From Flavobacterium johnsoniae (GTDB taxonomy: Bacteria; Bacteroidota; Bacteroidia; Flavobacteriales; Flavobacteriaceae): DNA of 64,000 nucleotides. The translations under genes were made by a program, and so were the position numbers. How positions within the stretch are numbered: position 1 is the first letter of the stretch; the number at the start of each line of letters is the position of its first letter. The DNA is taken from NCBI RefSeq assembly GCF_030388325.1, contig NZ_CP103794.1:2976001-3040000 (forward strand), given 5' to 3'. Shown piece after piece: positions 51,037 through 59,430 of the stretch. The notes beneath the pieces were generated by a model. That model made no database searches, had not been told where the DNA came from, and worked only from the letters and a program-made list of their open reading frames with translations.

Positions 51037-51069
51037 AAAGACCGTACTTTTTTGCAGTACGGTCTTTTT
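51037..51069 (+). terminator. Orphan terminator-like hairpin upstream of the VF530 gene
   Basis: AAAGACCGTACT and AGTACGGTCTTT form a 12-base stem with a loop of about eight bases and a T run. No gene on the plus strand precedes it; it lies 22 bases before the VF530 start. It may end a small RNA or act as an attenuator. Confidence 0.7.
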
Positions 51070-51090
51070 GATATATTTAAAAAGTATAAA

Positions 51091-51315
51091 ATGGAAAATA
51101 AATCAAAAGATCCTTTACACGGAATTACACTTCAAAAAATTGTCGAAACTTTAGTCGATTTTTACGGTTTTGATACTTTGGGAGAATTAATTCCTATAAA
51201 GTGTTTTATTTCTAATCCAAGTATAAAATCGAGTCTTACTTTTTTAAGAAAAACAGATTGGGCTCGTAAAAAAGTTGAAAGTCTTTATATTAAAACACTT
51301 TCTAAACTAGGATGA
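51091..51315 (+). CDS. VF530 (DUF2132) family protein
   Basis: A small protein of 74 residues from ATG 51091. It matches the VF530 family across its whole length: [33 protein letters not shown], then [26 protein letters not shown] (33 and 26 residues, given by key motifs DPLHG, LGELI and FLRKTDWAR). The family is proposed to bind DNA by its fold. The frame is open further upstream, but that stretch contains the terminator hairpin and is unlikely to be coding. Function unknown. Confidence 0.88.
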   Translation: MENKSKDPLHGITLQKIVETLVDFYGFDTLGELIPIKCFISNPSIKSSLTFLRKTDWARKKVESLYIKTLSKLG

Positions 51316-51318
51316 TTT

Positions 51319-51873
51319 TTATAATTTATAAGAAATCATAACTCCTCCACGGTACGGAAGCCATTCGCCACTTTTATTCCAGTTAACCGTTTTTTCATAT
51401 CGTCCAGGAGTTCCATCATTATATTTACCATGATAAAATCCTTGATGCCAACCGCCTCCAACAAAAACATCAAGTAAAAATTTATCGTTTAATTTGATGT
51501 TGTAACCAACAGTTGCTCCAATTCTATAACCAAAGCCATCTTCATAATGATTGCTGTCCCAATAGTTCCATTTTTGTAGTTCGTATTTATCTGCTCCAAT
51601 ATGGGCTCCGGCATAAAAACCATTATATTTTTCTTTAAAATGGTAACGTATTTCTGGAGTTATCGTAATAAATTTCATTGGGTGATTTCCATTGAATGAC
51701 TCCCAAAATGAAGCCATTACATCGGCACTAAAAGTCGTTTTTTTACCAATGCTGGTTTCTATTCCAACATTTGGAACTAATAATAGAGCTGTCGCTCCAT
51801 TAAATTTTACAAAAGTCTGGCTTTGTAATTGCATACAAAATAAAAGAACAATAAGGGCTGATATTTTTTTCAT
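51319..51873 (-). CDS. Outer-membrane beta-barrel protein, DUF3575-like
   Basis: A 184-residue secreted protein starting at ATG 51873 (MKKISALIVLLFCMQLQSQ), with a signal peptide cut near SQT. The mature part alternates aromatic beta strands (FSADVMASFWES, ITPEIRYHFKEKYNGFYAGAH, YRIGATVGYNIKLNDKFLLDVFVGGGWH) and ends in YRGGVMISYKL, typical for small outer-membrane barrels of the DUF3575 type. Three bases separate its stop codon from the end of the convergent VF530 gene. The function is unknown. Confidence 0.82.
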   Translation of the reverse strand: MKKISALIVLLFCMQLQSQTFVKFNGATALLLVPNVGIETSIGKKTTFSADVMASFWESFNGNHPMKFITITPEIRYHFKEKYNGFYAGAHIGADKYELQKWNYWDSNHYEDGFGYRIGATVGYNIKLNDKFLLDVFVGGGWHQGFYHGKYNDGTPGRYEKTVNWNKSGEWLPYRGGVMISYKL

Positions 51874-51922
51874 AAAAATGTTTTCGTATTCAAAATCAGC
51901 TTTTTTTAACTGATTTCGAGCG

Positions 51923-51930
51923 CAAATATA
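51923..51930 (-). promoter_or_regulatory. -7 box for the outer-membrane protein gene
   Basis: The minus strand reads TATATTTG, a full match, 49 bases before the start codon at 51873. The -33 element is unclear. The box lies inside the longest ORF, which supports the later start. Confidence 0.5.
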
Positions 51931-51985
51931 ACGCATAAAGGCAGATATCTATTGTGTTAACATAAGATTTAACAAGTGTAAAAAT

Positions 51986-52531
51986 CTATTTTTCTAGTAA
52001 TGAATAGATTACCTTATCTAAAAATTTTCCGTTATAAAATTCAGACTCTTTAAAATGCGCTTCTTTCGTAAATCCGCATTTTTGAAGCACTTTTTCAGAA
52101 GCATAGTTTTCTGGAGCAATAACAGCTTCAATAGAATGTAGCTTTAAATCTTCAAAACCATATTTTGTAAGTCTTTTTACGGCTTCAGGCACATATCCCT
52201 TTCCGTGAAATTCTGGCAAAATCATATAGCCAATTTCAGCTCTATAATTTTCTGGTTGCATTCTATAGAATCCAATAATTCCTAATAGTTTTGGTTCGTC
52301 TTTTATTCTAATTGCCCAATTAATACCGATATTGTTTTCAATATTGTCTAAAATCATTTTGATATGCGCCAAAGCATCTTCATTGTTTTTTGCCAATGGT
52401 CGCGGAATATATTTCATCGTTTCAGGATTAGAACGCAATTGAAAAATTTCATTTACATCTGAATTTTGAAGAAGATCTAATCGTAAACGTTCCGTTTCCA
52501 TAACAGGAAAAGGAGAAAAATTAAATTCTAA
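51986..52531 (-). CDS. GNAT family N-acetyltransferase (RimJ/RimL type)
   Basis: A 181-residue acetyl-CoA-dependent transferase starting at ATG 52531 (MLEFNFSPFPVMETERLRLDLL). Family marks are ETERLRLDLLQNSDVNEIFQLRSNPETMKY, the acetyl-CoA loop in IGYMILPEFHGKGYVPEAVKRLTKYGF (Q/R-x-x-G-x-G/A variant H-G-K-G-Y) and IEAVIAPENYASEKVLQKCGFTKEAHF (described by motifs: N-x-x-S-x-x-V-L-x-K-x-G-F). It resembles enzymes that acetylate ribosomal or other protein N termini. The substrate is unknown. It lies 13 bases after the aldose epimerase gene. Confidence 0.88.
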   Translation of the reverse strand, partial: LEFNFSPFPVMETERLRLDLLQNSDVNEIFQLRSNPETMKYIPRPLAKNNEDALAHIKMILDNIENNIGINWAIRIKDEPKLLGIIGFYRMQPENYRAEIGYMILPEFHGKGYVPEAVKRLTKYGFEDLKLHSIEAVIAPENYASEKVLQKCGFTKEAHFKESEFYNGKFLDKVIYSLLEK

Positions 52532-52544
52532 CATTGTGACGGTA

Positions 52545-53396
52545 TTAAAGTATTGTAATGCTAAATTTCGCAACAAAGCTTTTATTTTGTTCTAAAGTTA
52601 AAATTCCTTCTTTTTCATATAAATTTCCAGAATTTTCATTCGTGTCAGAATAACCAAGCCAAGGTTCAATACAAACAAACGGAGCATTTTCTTTAGTCCA
52701 TAAACCTAAACTTGGGAAATCTTTAAAATCAACTTTTACATAAGGTTTTGAATTTTCAAGAATAGTCAAAGATTTAGATTCTAATGTTTTAAAAATTAAA
52801 GCGTCATTCTTGAAAAGCTCATAATTTAAGGGAACAATTTTGTTTTTTGCTTCTAAAATTTTAGTTTTTGATGAAATTAAATCATTTTCAAGAAGATAAT
52901 ATTTTAGATTTTCCTCTTTTTCAAATTCAAAAGCATAATTCTCAAAGTTGTCAGGTAATGCAATTGCAGGATGAGCTCCAATTGAAAAAGGCATTTTTTG
53001 GGCTCCATTATTGATAACATTATATTCAAGTTCTAAAGAATTTTCATTTAAAGTATAAATAAGCAGTAATTCAAAATTAAAAGGATATTTTGTCAACGTT
53101 TCCTCAGAAGATTGTAAAGAAAATACAGCTTTGTTTTCAGTTTTTTCAATCAATTGAAATTCCATGTCACGCGCGAATCCGTGACGCGGTAAATTATATT
53201 CTTTACTATCGATTTTATAAGTGTTGTTTTTTAAAGTTCCTACGATAGGAAAAAGAACTGGTGAATGCTTTCCCCAAAAATCAGGGTTTCCTTCCCATAT
53301 ATATTCTTTGTTTTGGTTGTCTTTTATAGAAAACAATTCAGCTCCAAGATGATTTATAGAAGCCGTTAATGTTGAATTTGAGATTGTTGTAGTCAA
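52545..53396 (-). CDS. Aldose 1-epimerase family protein
   Basis: A beta-sandwich mutarotase-like protein of about 283 residues. The likely start is the TTG at 53396 (then TTTISNSTLTASINHLGAELFSI); the frame is open to 53477, but that part does not resemble the family. Motifs: EYIWEGNPDFWGKHSPVLFPIVGTL, LPRHGFARDMEF (with the active histidine), PFSIGAHPAIALP (second histidine) and FVCIEPWLGYSDT (catalytic Glu). These LacX-type proteins interconvert sugar anomers; the sugar is unknown. Confidence 0.87.
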   Translation of the reverse strand: MTTTISNSTLTASINHLGAELFSIKDNQNKEYIWEGNPDFWGKHSPVLFPIVGTLKNNTYKIDSKEYNLPRHGFARDMEFQLIEKTENKAVFSLQSSEETLTKYPFNFELLLIYTLNENSLELEYNVINNGAQKMPFSIGAHPAIALPDNFENYAFEFEKEENLKYYLLENDLISSKTKILEAKNKIVPLNYELFKNDALIFKTLESKSLTILENSKPYVKVDFKDFPSLGLWTKENAPFVCIEPWLGYSDTNENSGNLYEKEGILTLEQNKSFVAKFSITIL

Positions 53397-53581
53397 AATA
53401 GAATGTCTAAAGTGAATAAAATTTACAGTGATGTAAATATATTTTATAAAAATTACTTTTTTGAGAAAATCGCTCAAATTATTTTATTGATAAAATTTTG
53501 CTAAAATTCAATTTATGTTTTGAAATTTCTCTGCGAATAGCTTTTTTTTTCATTAATTTGCTACATAAACAGCTAAAAAAT

Positions 53582-55846
53582 ATGAAAAAGCAATGTGCAA
53601 AAGCCATTTTAACCGCGGCTTTATTTTTTGGGATTTCTTCGGTTTGGGCGCAGCAAACTCCGTCAGCATCAACTGCAAATCCAGTAAATAATTACAATTA
53701 TCATGATGCCTTTGGCCCTCATTTTTACACTAAAAACGGGACTTCAACTCGTACAGCGAGCGGTCAGCCAGGTGTTGAATATTGGCAAAATAGAGCCGAT
53801 TATCAAATCACAGCAAAATTAAACGGAACAACAAATGAAATTGTAGGTACAGATGAGATTACTTACACTAATAATAGTCCAGATAAATTAGGCTTTCTTT
53901 GGTTGAATTTAGATCAGAATTTATTCAAAGACGATTCTAGGGGGAATGCAGTTGTGCCTTTAACAGGTAGCCGTAACGGAGCTCAAGGTCAGGTTTTTGA
54001 CGGCGGTAATAAAATTAAATCTGTAAAAGTAATTTCTGGAGGAAAAAATAAAACAGAAGTTGAAGCAAAATATATTGTTACAGATACCAGAATGCAGATT
54101 TTTCTTCCGCAAGAATTGGCTGCAAAAGGAGGTTCTGTAAAAGTAAAAATTGAATTCTCATTTATCGCGCCATTCGAAGGTTCGGATAGAATGGGAGTTC
54201 TAGAAACTAAAAACGGAAAAATCTTTACTATTGCACAATGGTATCCGCGTATGTGCGTGTATGATGATGTACGTGGTTGGAACACGCCTCCTTATTTAGG
54301 TGCGTCTGAGTTTTATTTAGAATATGGAGATTTTGACGTGAAATTGACTGTTCCTGGAAATCACTTTGTAGTGGCTTCTGGTGAATTGGTTAATGGTCAG
54401 GAAGTATTTTCTGCAGATCATTTCAAAAAATATAAAGAAGCTTCTAACAGCGATAATACGGTAACAATTCGTTCGGAGCAAGAAGCAAATTCAGCTTCAG
54501 CTGCAGGAACGGATAAAACATGGCATTATAAAATTAAAAATGCACGTGATTTTTCTTGGGCATCTTCTCCAGCGTTTATCTTAGACGGAGCAAAAATCAA
54601 TCTTCCAAGTGGTAAAAAAGCATTAGCATTATCTGCTTATCCTGTTGAAAGTGCAGGGAAAGATGGTTACGGACGTTCTACAGAGTATGTAAAGGCTTCA
54701 ATTGAGCATTATTCTAAACAATGGTTTGAATATCCTTATCCAGCAGCTACAAACGTGGCAGGTAATGAAGGCGGAATGGAATATCCAGGAATTGTGTTCT
54801 GCGGATGGAAATCTAAAGGAGCAGATTTATGGGGAGTTACAGATCACGAATTCGGACATATTTGGTTCCCAATGATCGTAGGTTCGAACGAAAGACTATT
54901 CGGTTGGATGGATGAAGGATTTAACACTTTTATCAATTCATTAAGTACGGCTGCATTTAATAATGGAGAATACAAAGAACCAGCAGCAAATTTACACGAA
55001 CAAGCAGAGTCATTTACACGACCTGATTTAGAAACCATTATGAGTTCTCCTGACAATATGAAGGAACAAAATATTGGAATGTTATGTTATTTTAAACCAA
55101 GTGCAGGTTTGGTAATTTTGAGAGAACAGATTTTAGGAAAAGAACGTTTTGATACAGCATTTAGAACTTACATTCAGCGTTGGGCTTACAAACACCCGCA
55201 GCCAGACGATTTTTTTAGATCTATCGAAAATGTTGCAGGAGAAGATTTAAGCTGGTTTTGGAGAAGCTGGTATGTAAATAACTGGAGATTTGATCAAGGA
55301 ATTAATTCTATTAAATATGTAAAAAATGATCCTGCAAAAGGAGCAGTTATTACTGTAGAAAATTTCGATAAAATGCCAATGCCAATCGTTTTAGATGTTA
55401 AAACAAAAAGCGGAAAAGTTACAAGAGTAAATCTTCCTGTAGAAATATGGCAGCGTAACAACAGTTGGTCTTTCAAACATAATTCTACAGAAGAAATAGA
55501 AAGTATAACTTTAGATCCAGATAATGCGTTTCCAGACAATAATACATCAAACAATGTTTGGACAGCTGGAAAAGGTAAAGTAGAAAAAGACATTATTTTA
55601 GATCCGTATTTAGGAAAGTTTTCAACTTCGAGAGCGCCTCTTAAAATTGAAGTTACTGAGAAAAATAGTACTATGTATGTTGAAATTACAGATTTCCCTA
55701 AGTTTTCAGTTAAACCAGTAGAAAACGAAAAAGACACATTTGAGTCTAAAGGAGCTGGTTTGAAATTTAAATATAATGAAGCAAAAACAGGTTTTGATAT
55801 GATTGTTTTAGGTAACGGACAAGTAATTCCTTTTACAAAAAACTAA
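53582..55846 (+). CDS. M1 family metallopeptidase (secreted aminopeptidase)
   Basis: A zinc peptidase of 754 residues starting at ATG 53582 ([20 protein letters not shown], signal peptide cut near WAQ). The M1 features are the substrate-binding GGMEYPG motif, zinc site HEFGH with the third ligand Glu 18 residues on in FGWMDEGFN, and a following helical domain with [11 protein letters not shown]. The N-terminal half is the expected beta-saddle domain (about 65-300). There is no CTD for type IX export, so it is probably periplasmic. It is followed by a terminator. Confidence 0.93.
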   Translation: MKKQCAKAILTAALFFGISSVWAQQTPSASTANPVNNYNYHDAFGPHFYTKNGTSTRTASGQPGVEYWQNRADYQITAKLNGTTNEIVGTDEITYTNNSPDKLGFLWLNLDQNLFKDDSRGNAVVPLTGSRNGAQGQVFDGGNKIKSVKVISGGKNKTEVEAKYIVTDTRMQIFLPQELAAKGGSVKVKIEFSFIAPFEGSDRMGVLETKNGKIFTIAQWYPRMCVYDDVRGWNTPPYLGASEFYLEYGDFDVKLTVPGNHFVVASGELVNGQEVFSADHFKKYKEASNSDNTVTIRSEQEANSASAAGTDKTWHYKIKNARDFSWASSPAFILDGAKINLPSGKKALALSAYPVESAGKDGYGRSTEYVKASIEHYSKQWFEYPYPAATNVAGNEGGMEYPGIVFCGWKSKGADLWGVTDHEFGHIWFPMIVGSNERLFGWMDEGFNTFINSLSTAAFNNGEYKEPAANLHEQAESFTRPDLETIMSSPDNMKEQNIGMLCYFKPSAGLVILREQILGKERFDTAFRTYIQRWAYKHPQPDDFFRSIENVAGEDLSWFWRSWYVNNWRFDQGINSIKYVKNDPAKGAVITVENFDKMPMPIVLDVKTKSGKVTRVNLPVEIWQRNNSWSFKHNSTEEIESITLDPDNAFPDNNTSNNVWTAGKGKVEKDIILDPYLGKFSTSRAPLKIEVTEKNSTMYVEITDFPKFSVKPVENEKDTFESKGAGLKFKYNEAKTGFDMIVLGNGQVIPFTKN

Positions 55847-55868
55847 CTATAAAATCCTAGTAATATAT

Positions 55869-55904
55869 AAACCCGATGGTATTTTTATCATCGGGTTTTC
55901 TTTT
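55869..55904 (+). terminator. Intrinsic terminator after the M1 peptidase
   Basis: AAACCCGATG and CATCGGGTTT form a ten-base stem with a loop of about ten bases, followed by a T-rich run. Confidence 0.9.
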
Positions 55905-55914
55905 GTTTAATTTT

Positions 55915-56030
55915 TTTTGTTTCAAGTTTAAGGTTTCAAGTTTATCTCTTCAAGTTAGAAGAATAAAACCTCAGAACCTTAGTGACTTAGAATCTTAGTG
56001 TCTCCAAATAATAACTTTTCATTAAAAAAA
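55915..56030. repeat. Dispersed intergenic repeat debris
   Basis: Two kinds of repeat are visible. TTTCAAGTTTAAGG-like units near 55920-55950 recur as several copies at 59285-59410. A CCTTAGTGACTTAGAATCTTAG-like run (written here in part) at about 55977-56000 is made of near-repeats of a nine-to-ten-base unit. Nothing coding was seen. Confidence 0.5.
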
Positions 56031-56052
56031 TGTTAGAATTTTAATTTTTTCT

Positions 56053-56081
56053 TTTGTGAATAAAAAAAAGATGTACTTTTG
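56053..56081 (+). promoter_or_regulatory. Promoter of the arginine/proline operon
   Basis: TTTG at 56053-56056 and the full -7 match TACTTTTG at 56074-56081, 17 bases apart. The box ends five bases before the leader ORF start at 56087. Confidence 0.65.
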
Positions 56082-56086
56082 CACCG

Positions 56087-56173
56087 ATGAATAAAATAAG
56101 TTTACATATAACTTCTTTGTCACGGACAAACTCACCGATTACTTCTCCCGAAGTACGGACACTAGCTCTATAG
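56087..56173 (+). CDS. Leader peptide ORF of the arginine/proline operon
   Basis: ATG at 56087, five bases after the promoter box, opens 28 codons ending in TAG at 56173. The peptide runs MNKISLHITSLSRTNSP and then ITSPEVRTLAL, with Arg13, Pro17, Pro21 and Arg24. Both Arg codons are CGG, and the Pro codons are CCG and CCC; these look rare against the AGA/CGT and CCA/CCT used in the neighbouring genes. The operon behind it makes arginine and proline, so a ribosome that stalls here when those tRNAs are uncharged could control it. This is inference from position and codons; the peptide family is not known to me. Confidence 0.55.
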   Translation: MNKISLHITSLSRTNSPITSPEVRTLAL

Positions 56174-56257
56174 TGTTCACTGAGTTTTATAGCCGTATAT
56201 TTATTTATTCATATCCATTTTTCATTTTGAAATCACATAATTTGTCCATTGGACAAA
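56116..56257 (+). promoter_or_regulatory. Two related palindromes in the arg/pro leader (possible alternative RNA pairing)
   Basis: TTTGTC-ACG-GACAAA at 56116-56130 overlaps leader codons 10-15, with the first CGG in its centre. TTTGTCCA-T-TGGACAAA lies at 56241-56257. The 3' arm of the first (56125-56130) can also pair with the 5' arm of the second (56241-56246), so the two hairpins may exclude an alternative one. A further ACACTA/TAGTGT stem flanks the leader stop codon (about 56159-56176). No T-run terminator follows, so the mechanism could also be translational, or the palindromes could be protein-binding sites. Confidence 0.45.
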
Positions 56258-56413
56258 CATATCCTAAAAGTATTTATTATTTTGTAAATTTTCTTGATCA
56301 AGCTTTTGATTTTGAGAATGTTACTTCTATTTTGCTTAATTTTATTGGATTCAATTCTGGATTTCAAACTAAACAATATGCTTTAATTTTTAACTCTAAC
56401 TTCAATTATTGAA

Positions 56414-57061
56414 ATGAAGATCTCTATTGTTGTTACCCAGGAAGAACACTTCAAATTCGCACAAGAAATCTGCGATACGATAGAATCATCTGCCTTGCTA
56501 AGAGGTACGGGGATTGCTAAAAGAACTCCTGAGTACATTCAGAAAAAAATGTCGAATGGTGATGCAATGATTGCTTTAGCTGATGGAAAGTTTGCTGGTT
56601 TTTGTTACATAGAAAGTTGGCAACATGGAAAATTTGTTGCTCATTCTGGATTAATTGTACATCCGGATTATAGAAGTCATGGTTTGGCAAAAAAAATAAA
56701 ATCAAAAGTTTTTGATTATTCATTGAAAAGATTTCCAGATGCTAAAATCTTTGGTATTACAACTGGTTTAGCGGTTATGAAAATTAACTCTGAACTAGGC
56801 TATAAACCAGTTCCTTTCTCTGAATTAACAACCGATCCAAGCTTCTGGGCTGGCTGTAAAACGTGTACTAATTTTGAAATCCTACAAAGCAAACAAAACA
56901 AAATGTGCCTTTGTACTGGAATGTTATACGACCCAAAAGAAAAACAAAAAACACCGCCGAGACATCCTTTTAATGAGGCTGTTTTAAGCAGACTTAAAAA
57001 AATCAAACAGGCTTTATTCTTAAACAAAATATTGTCGCTTATTTTTTTATTCAAAATTTAA
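56414..57061 (+). CDS. GNAT acetyltransferase heading the arginine operon (ArgA-like role likely)
   Basis: A GNAT enzyme of 215 residues. The acetyl-CoA region is AHSGLIVHPDYRSHGLAKKIKSKVF (core R-S-H-G-L-A), with GITTGLAVMKINSELGYKPVPFSEL after it. A cysteine-rich segment near 152-172 (GCKTCTNF ... MCLCTGM) is unusual for GNAT proteins and might bind a metal. As the first full gene of an operon with argG, argC, argD and an ArgF'-type carbamoyltransferase it probably supplies N-acetylglutamate, the job of ArgA. The acceptor is inferred from context only. It ends 55 bases before argG. Confidence 0.82.
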   Translation: MKISIVVTQEEHFKFAQEICDTIESSALLRGTGIAKRTPEYIQKKMSNGDAMIALADGKFAGFCYIESWQHGKFVAHSGLIVHPDYRSHGLAKKIKSKVFDYSLKRFPDAKIFGITTGLAVMKINSELGYKPVPFSELTTDPSFWAGCKTCTNFEILQSKQNKMCLCTGMLYDPKEKQKTPPRHPFNEAVLSRLKKIKQALFLNKILSLIFLFKI

Positions 57062-57116
57062 TCAAAAAGAAATCTCAAACTGCTACATACGAAAGTATTA
57101 GCCTAAATTATAAAAA

Positions 57117-58310
57117 ATGAAAAAAGTAGTATTAGCTTATAGCGGAGGATTAGATACCTCGTATTGTTTGAAATATTTAAAAAATGAAAAAGGATACGAA
57201 GTTCACACTGTTCTTGTAGACACAGGAGGATTTTCTGCTGAAGAATTAGTAGCTATTGAAAAAAGAGCTTATGAGTTAGGAAGTGCACAACACGCCAACT
57301 TAACGATTTTAGATAAATATTACGATAAAGCTATTAAATATCTGATTTTCGGAAACGTCTTAAAGAACAATACTTATCCATTATCAGTAAGTGCAGAGCG
57401 TGTTTTTCAAGCAATTGAAGCTATAAAATATGCGAAAAAAGTAGGAGCTACTGCAATCGCTCACGGAAGTACTGGTGCAGGAAACGATCAAATTCGTTTT
57501 GATTTGATTTTCCAAACCATTGCTCCAGAAATCGAAATTATTACACCAATTAGAGATTTAAAACTTTCTAGACAAGAAGAAGTAGATTATTTAGCTCAAA
57601 ACGGAGTTCATTATTCTTGGGAAAAAGCACAATATTCTATTAATAAAGGACTTTGGGGAACAAGTGTTGGAGGAAAAGAAACTTTAACTTCAAGCCAACC
57701 ATTGCCAAGCGAAGCATATCCATCTCAATTACAAAAAGAAGGTGAAGAAAAAGTAACGCTTCATTTTGAACAAGGAGAATTAGTTGGTTTAAACGGAAAA
57801 ACAGATAAGCCTTCAAACAATATTGTAGCTCTTGAAAAATTAGCAAGTGCTTATGCAATTGGTAGAGATATTCATGTTGGAGATACCATTATTGGAATTA
57901 AAGGAAGAGTTGGTTTTGAAGCAGCAGCTCCTTTAATTATTATCAAAGCGCACCATTTATTAGAGAAACATACTCTTGGAAAATGGCAACAATACTGGAA
58001 AGAACAATTAGGAAACTGGTACGGAATGTTATTCCACGAAGGTCAGTTCTTAGATCCGGTTATGAGAAACATTGAAACGTTTTTACAAGACACTCAAAAA
58101 ACAGTAAACGGAACTGTTACAGTTTCATTAAAACCATATCATTTCTCACTTGACGGAATTGAATCTGAAAATGATTTGATGAACACCGGTTTTGGTCAAT
58201 ACGGAGAAATGAACAATGCCTGGACATCAGACGATGCAAAAGGATTTATCAAGATTTTAGGAAATGCACAAAACATATTCTCATCTGTAAACAAATTAGA
58301 TCATGATTAA
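57117..58310 (+). CDS. argG: Argininosuccinate synthase
   Basis: Joins citrulline and aspartate using ATP in arginine synthesis. The 397 residues begin with the ATP pyrophosphatase motif AYSGGLDTS at 7-15, followed by the substrate-binding GSTGAGNDQIRFDL, a WEKAQYSINKGLWG segment and KGRVGFEAAAP. Length is normal. It overlaps argC by eight bases, so translation of the two is probably coupled. Confidence 0.97.
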   Translation: MKKVVLAYSGGLDTSYCLKYLKNEKGYEVHTVLVDTGGFSAEELVAIEKRAYELGSAQHANLTILDKYYDKAIKYLIFGNVLKNNTYPLSVSAERVFQAIEAIKYAKKVGATAIAHGSTGAGNDQIRFDLIFQTIAPEIEIITPIRDLKLSRQEEVDYLAQNGVHYSWEKAQYSINKGLWGTSVGGKETLTSSQPLPSEAYPSQLQKEGEEKVTLHFEQGELVGLNGKTDKPSNNIVALEKLASAYAIGRDIHVGDTIIGIKGRVGFEAAAPLIIIKAHHLLEKHTLGKWQQYWKEQLGNWYGMLFHEGQFLDPVMRNIETFLQDTQKTVNGTVTVSLKPYHFSLDGIESENDLMNTGFGQYGEMNNAWTSDDAKGFIKILGNAQNIFSSVNKLDHD

Positions 58311-59280
58311 TGTCGGAATTATTGGTGGTTCGGGCTACACGGCCGGAGAACTCATCAGAATTTTAATGTATCACCCAAAAGTAAACATCGATTTTGTTTA
58401 CAGTACAACAAATGCAGGAAAACCGCTTTCTGTGGCGCACCACGATTTGATGGGTGATATTGAAATGAATTTCACAGCTGAAATCAATCCAAATGTGAAT
58501 GTTGTTTTTTTGTGTTTAGGTCACGGAAAATCGATTTCATTTTTGAAAGAAAATCAGTTTGCAAGTCATACCAAAATTATTGATTTAGGAAATGATTTCA
58601 GATTGAATAAAGACGCGCATTTCGAAGGAAAAGATTTTGTTTACGGTTTGCCTGAAATCAATAAAAATGAAATCAAAAAGACAAATTATATTGCTAATCC
58701 GGGTTGTTTTGCAACTGCTATTCAGTTGGCGTTATTGCCTTTAGCAAAACACAATTTGTTGAATAATGATGTTCATATTAACGCTACAACAGGAAGTACA
58801 GGAGCGGGAGTAAGTCTTTCGGAAACTTCTCATTTCAGTTGGAGAAACAATAATATGTCGCATTACAAAGCTTTTGAACACCAGCATTTGGGAGAAATCG
58901 GAGAAAGCTTAGTTCAATTGCAAGATGATTTTGACAGCGAATTGCTTTTCATTCCAAATAGAGGAGATTTTCCAAGAGGAATTTTTGCAACACTTTATAC
59001 ATTGTGTGATGACAGTTTGGAGCAATTGGTTGCTAAATACGAAGATTTCTATAAAGATCAACCTTTCGTAACCATCACCACAACAAACATCAACATGAAA
59101 CAAGTGGTGCAAACGAATAAATGTATCATTAGTTTATTGAAAAAAGGAAACCGGGTTCTCATAACATCAATTATCGATAACTTAACCAAAGGTGCTTCAG
59201 GACAAGCGATTCAAAACATGAATTTAATGTTCGGATTAGAAGAAACCACAGGTTTACATTTGAAACCAAGCGGATTTTAA
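58303..59280 (+). CDS. argC: N-acetyl-gamma-glutamyl-phosphate reductase
   Basis: Reduces N-acetylglutamyl phosphate with NADPH to the semialdehyde. The 325 residues show the Rossmann start GIIGGSGYTAGELIRIL, the acyl-enzyme cysteine in ANPGCFATA, the ATTGSTGAG loop and the HQHLGEI histidine region. It starts inside the end of argG. A stretch of repeats (59281-59430) separates it from argD. Confidence 0.96.
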   Translation: MINVGIIGGSGYTAGELIRILMYHPKVNIDFVYSTTNAGKPLSVAHHDLMGDIEMNFTAEINPNVNVVFLCLGHGKSISFLKENQFASHTKIIDLGNDFRLNKDAHFEGKDFVYGLPEINKNEIKKTNYIANPGCFATAIQLALLPLAKHNLLNNDVHINATTGSTGAGVSLSETSHFSWRNNNMSHYKAFEHQHLGEIGESLVQLQDDFDSELLFIPNRGDFPRGIFATLYTLCDDSLEQLVAKYEDFYKDQPFVTITTTNINMKQVVQTNKCIISLLKKGNRVLITSIIDNLTKGASGQAIQNMNLMFGLEETTGLHLKPSGF

Positions 59281-59284
59281 TTTT

Positions 59285-59415
59285 TTAGTTTCAAGTTTAA
59301 AGTTTCAGGTTTCACGTTCTATACGTAATCTGAAATATGATAAAAGAAACATAACTAGTTTCAGGTTTAAAGTTTCACGTTGCAAGTTAACTTGAAACAT
59401 GAAACCTGAAACAAA
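59285..59415. repeat. Repeat cluster between argC and argD
   Basis: Four or more degenerate direct copies of a unit like TTTCAAGTTTAAAG (also TTTCAGGTTTAAAG, TTTCACGTTGCAAG) lie head to tail, ending in inverted partners (CTTGAAACATGAAACCTGAAAC in part). The 150-base gap holds no gene. The pairings could fold into a long hairpin in the operon mRNA. Confidence 0.65.
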
Positions 59416-59430
59416 ATAAACAAAACAAAA

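Noticed and set aside
50995..51090. N-terminal extension of the VF530 protein
   Set aside because: It would translate through a strong terminator hairpin and does not match the family, which starts near DPLHG.
55294..55737. 147-codon minus-strand ORF in the M1 peptidase gene
   Set aside because: Shadow of the real coding frame on the other strand.
56174..56412. 79-codon ORF after the arg leader peptide
   Set aside because: No good start, Phe/Ile-rich composition, and it overlaps the leader palindromes; better explained as untranslated leader.
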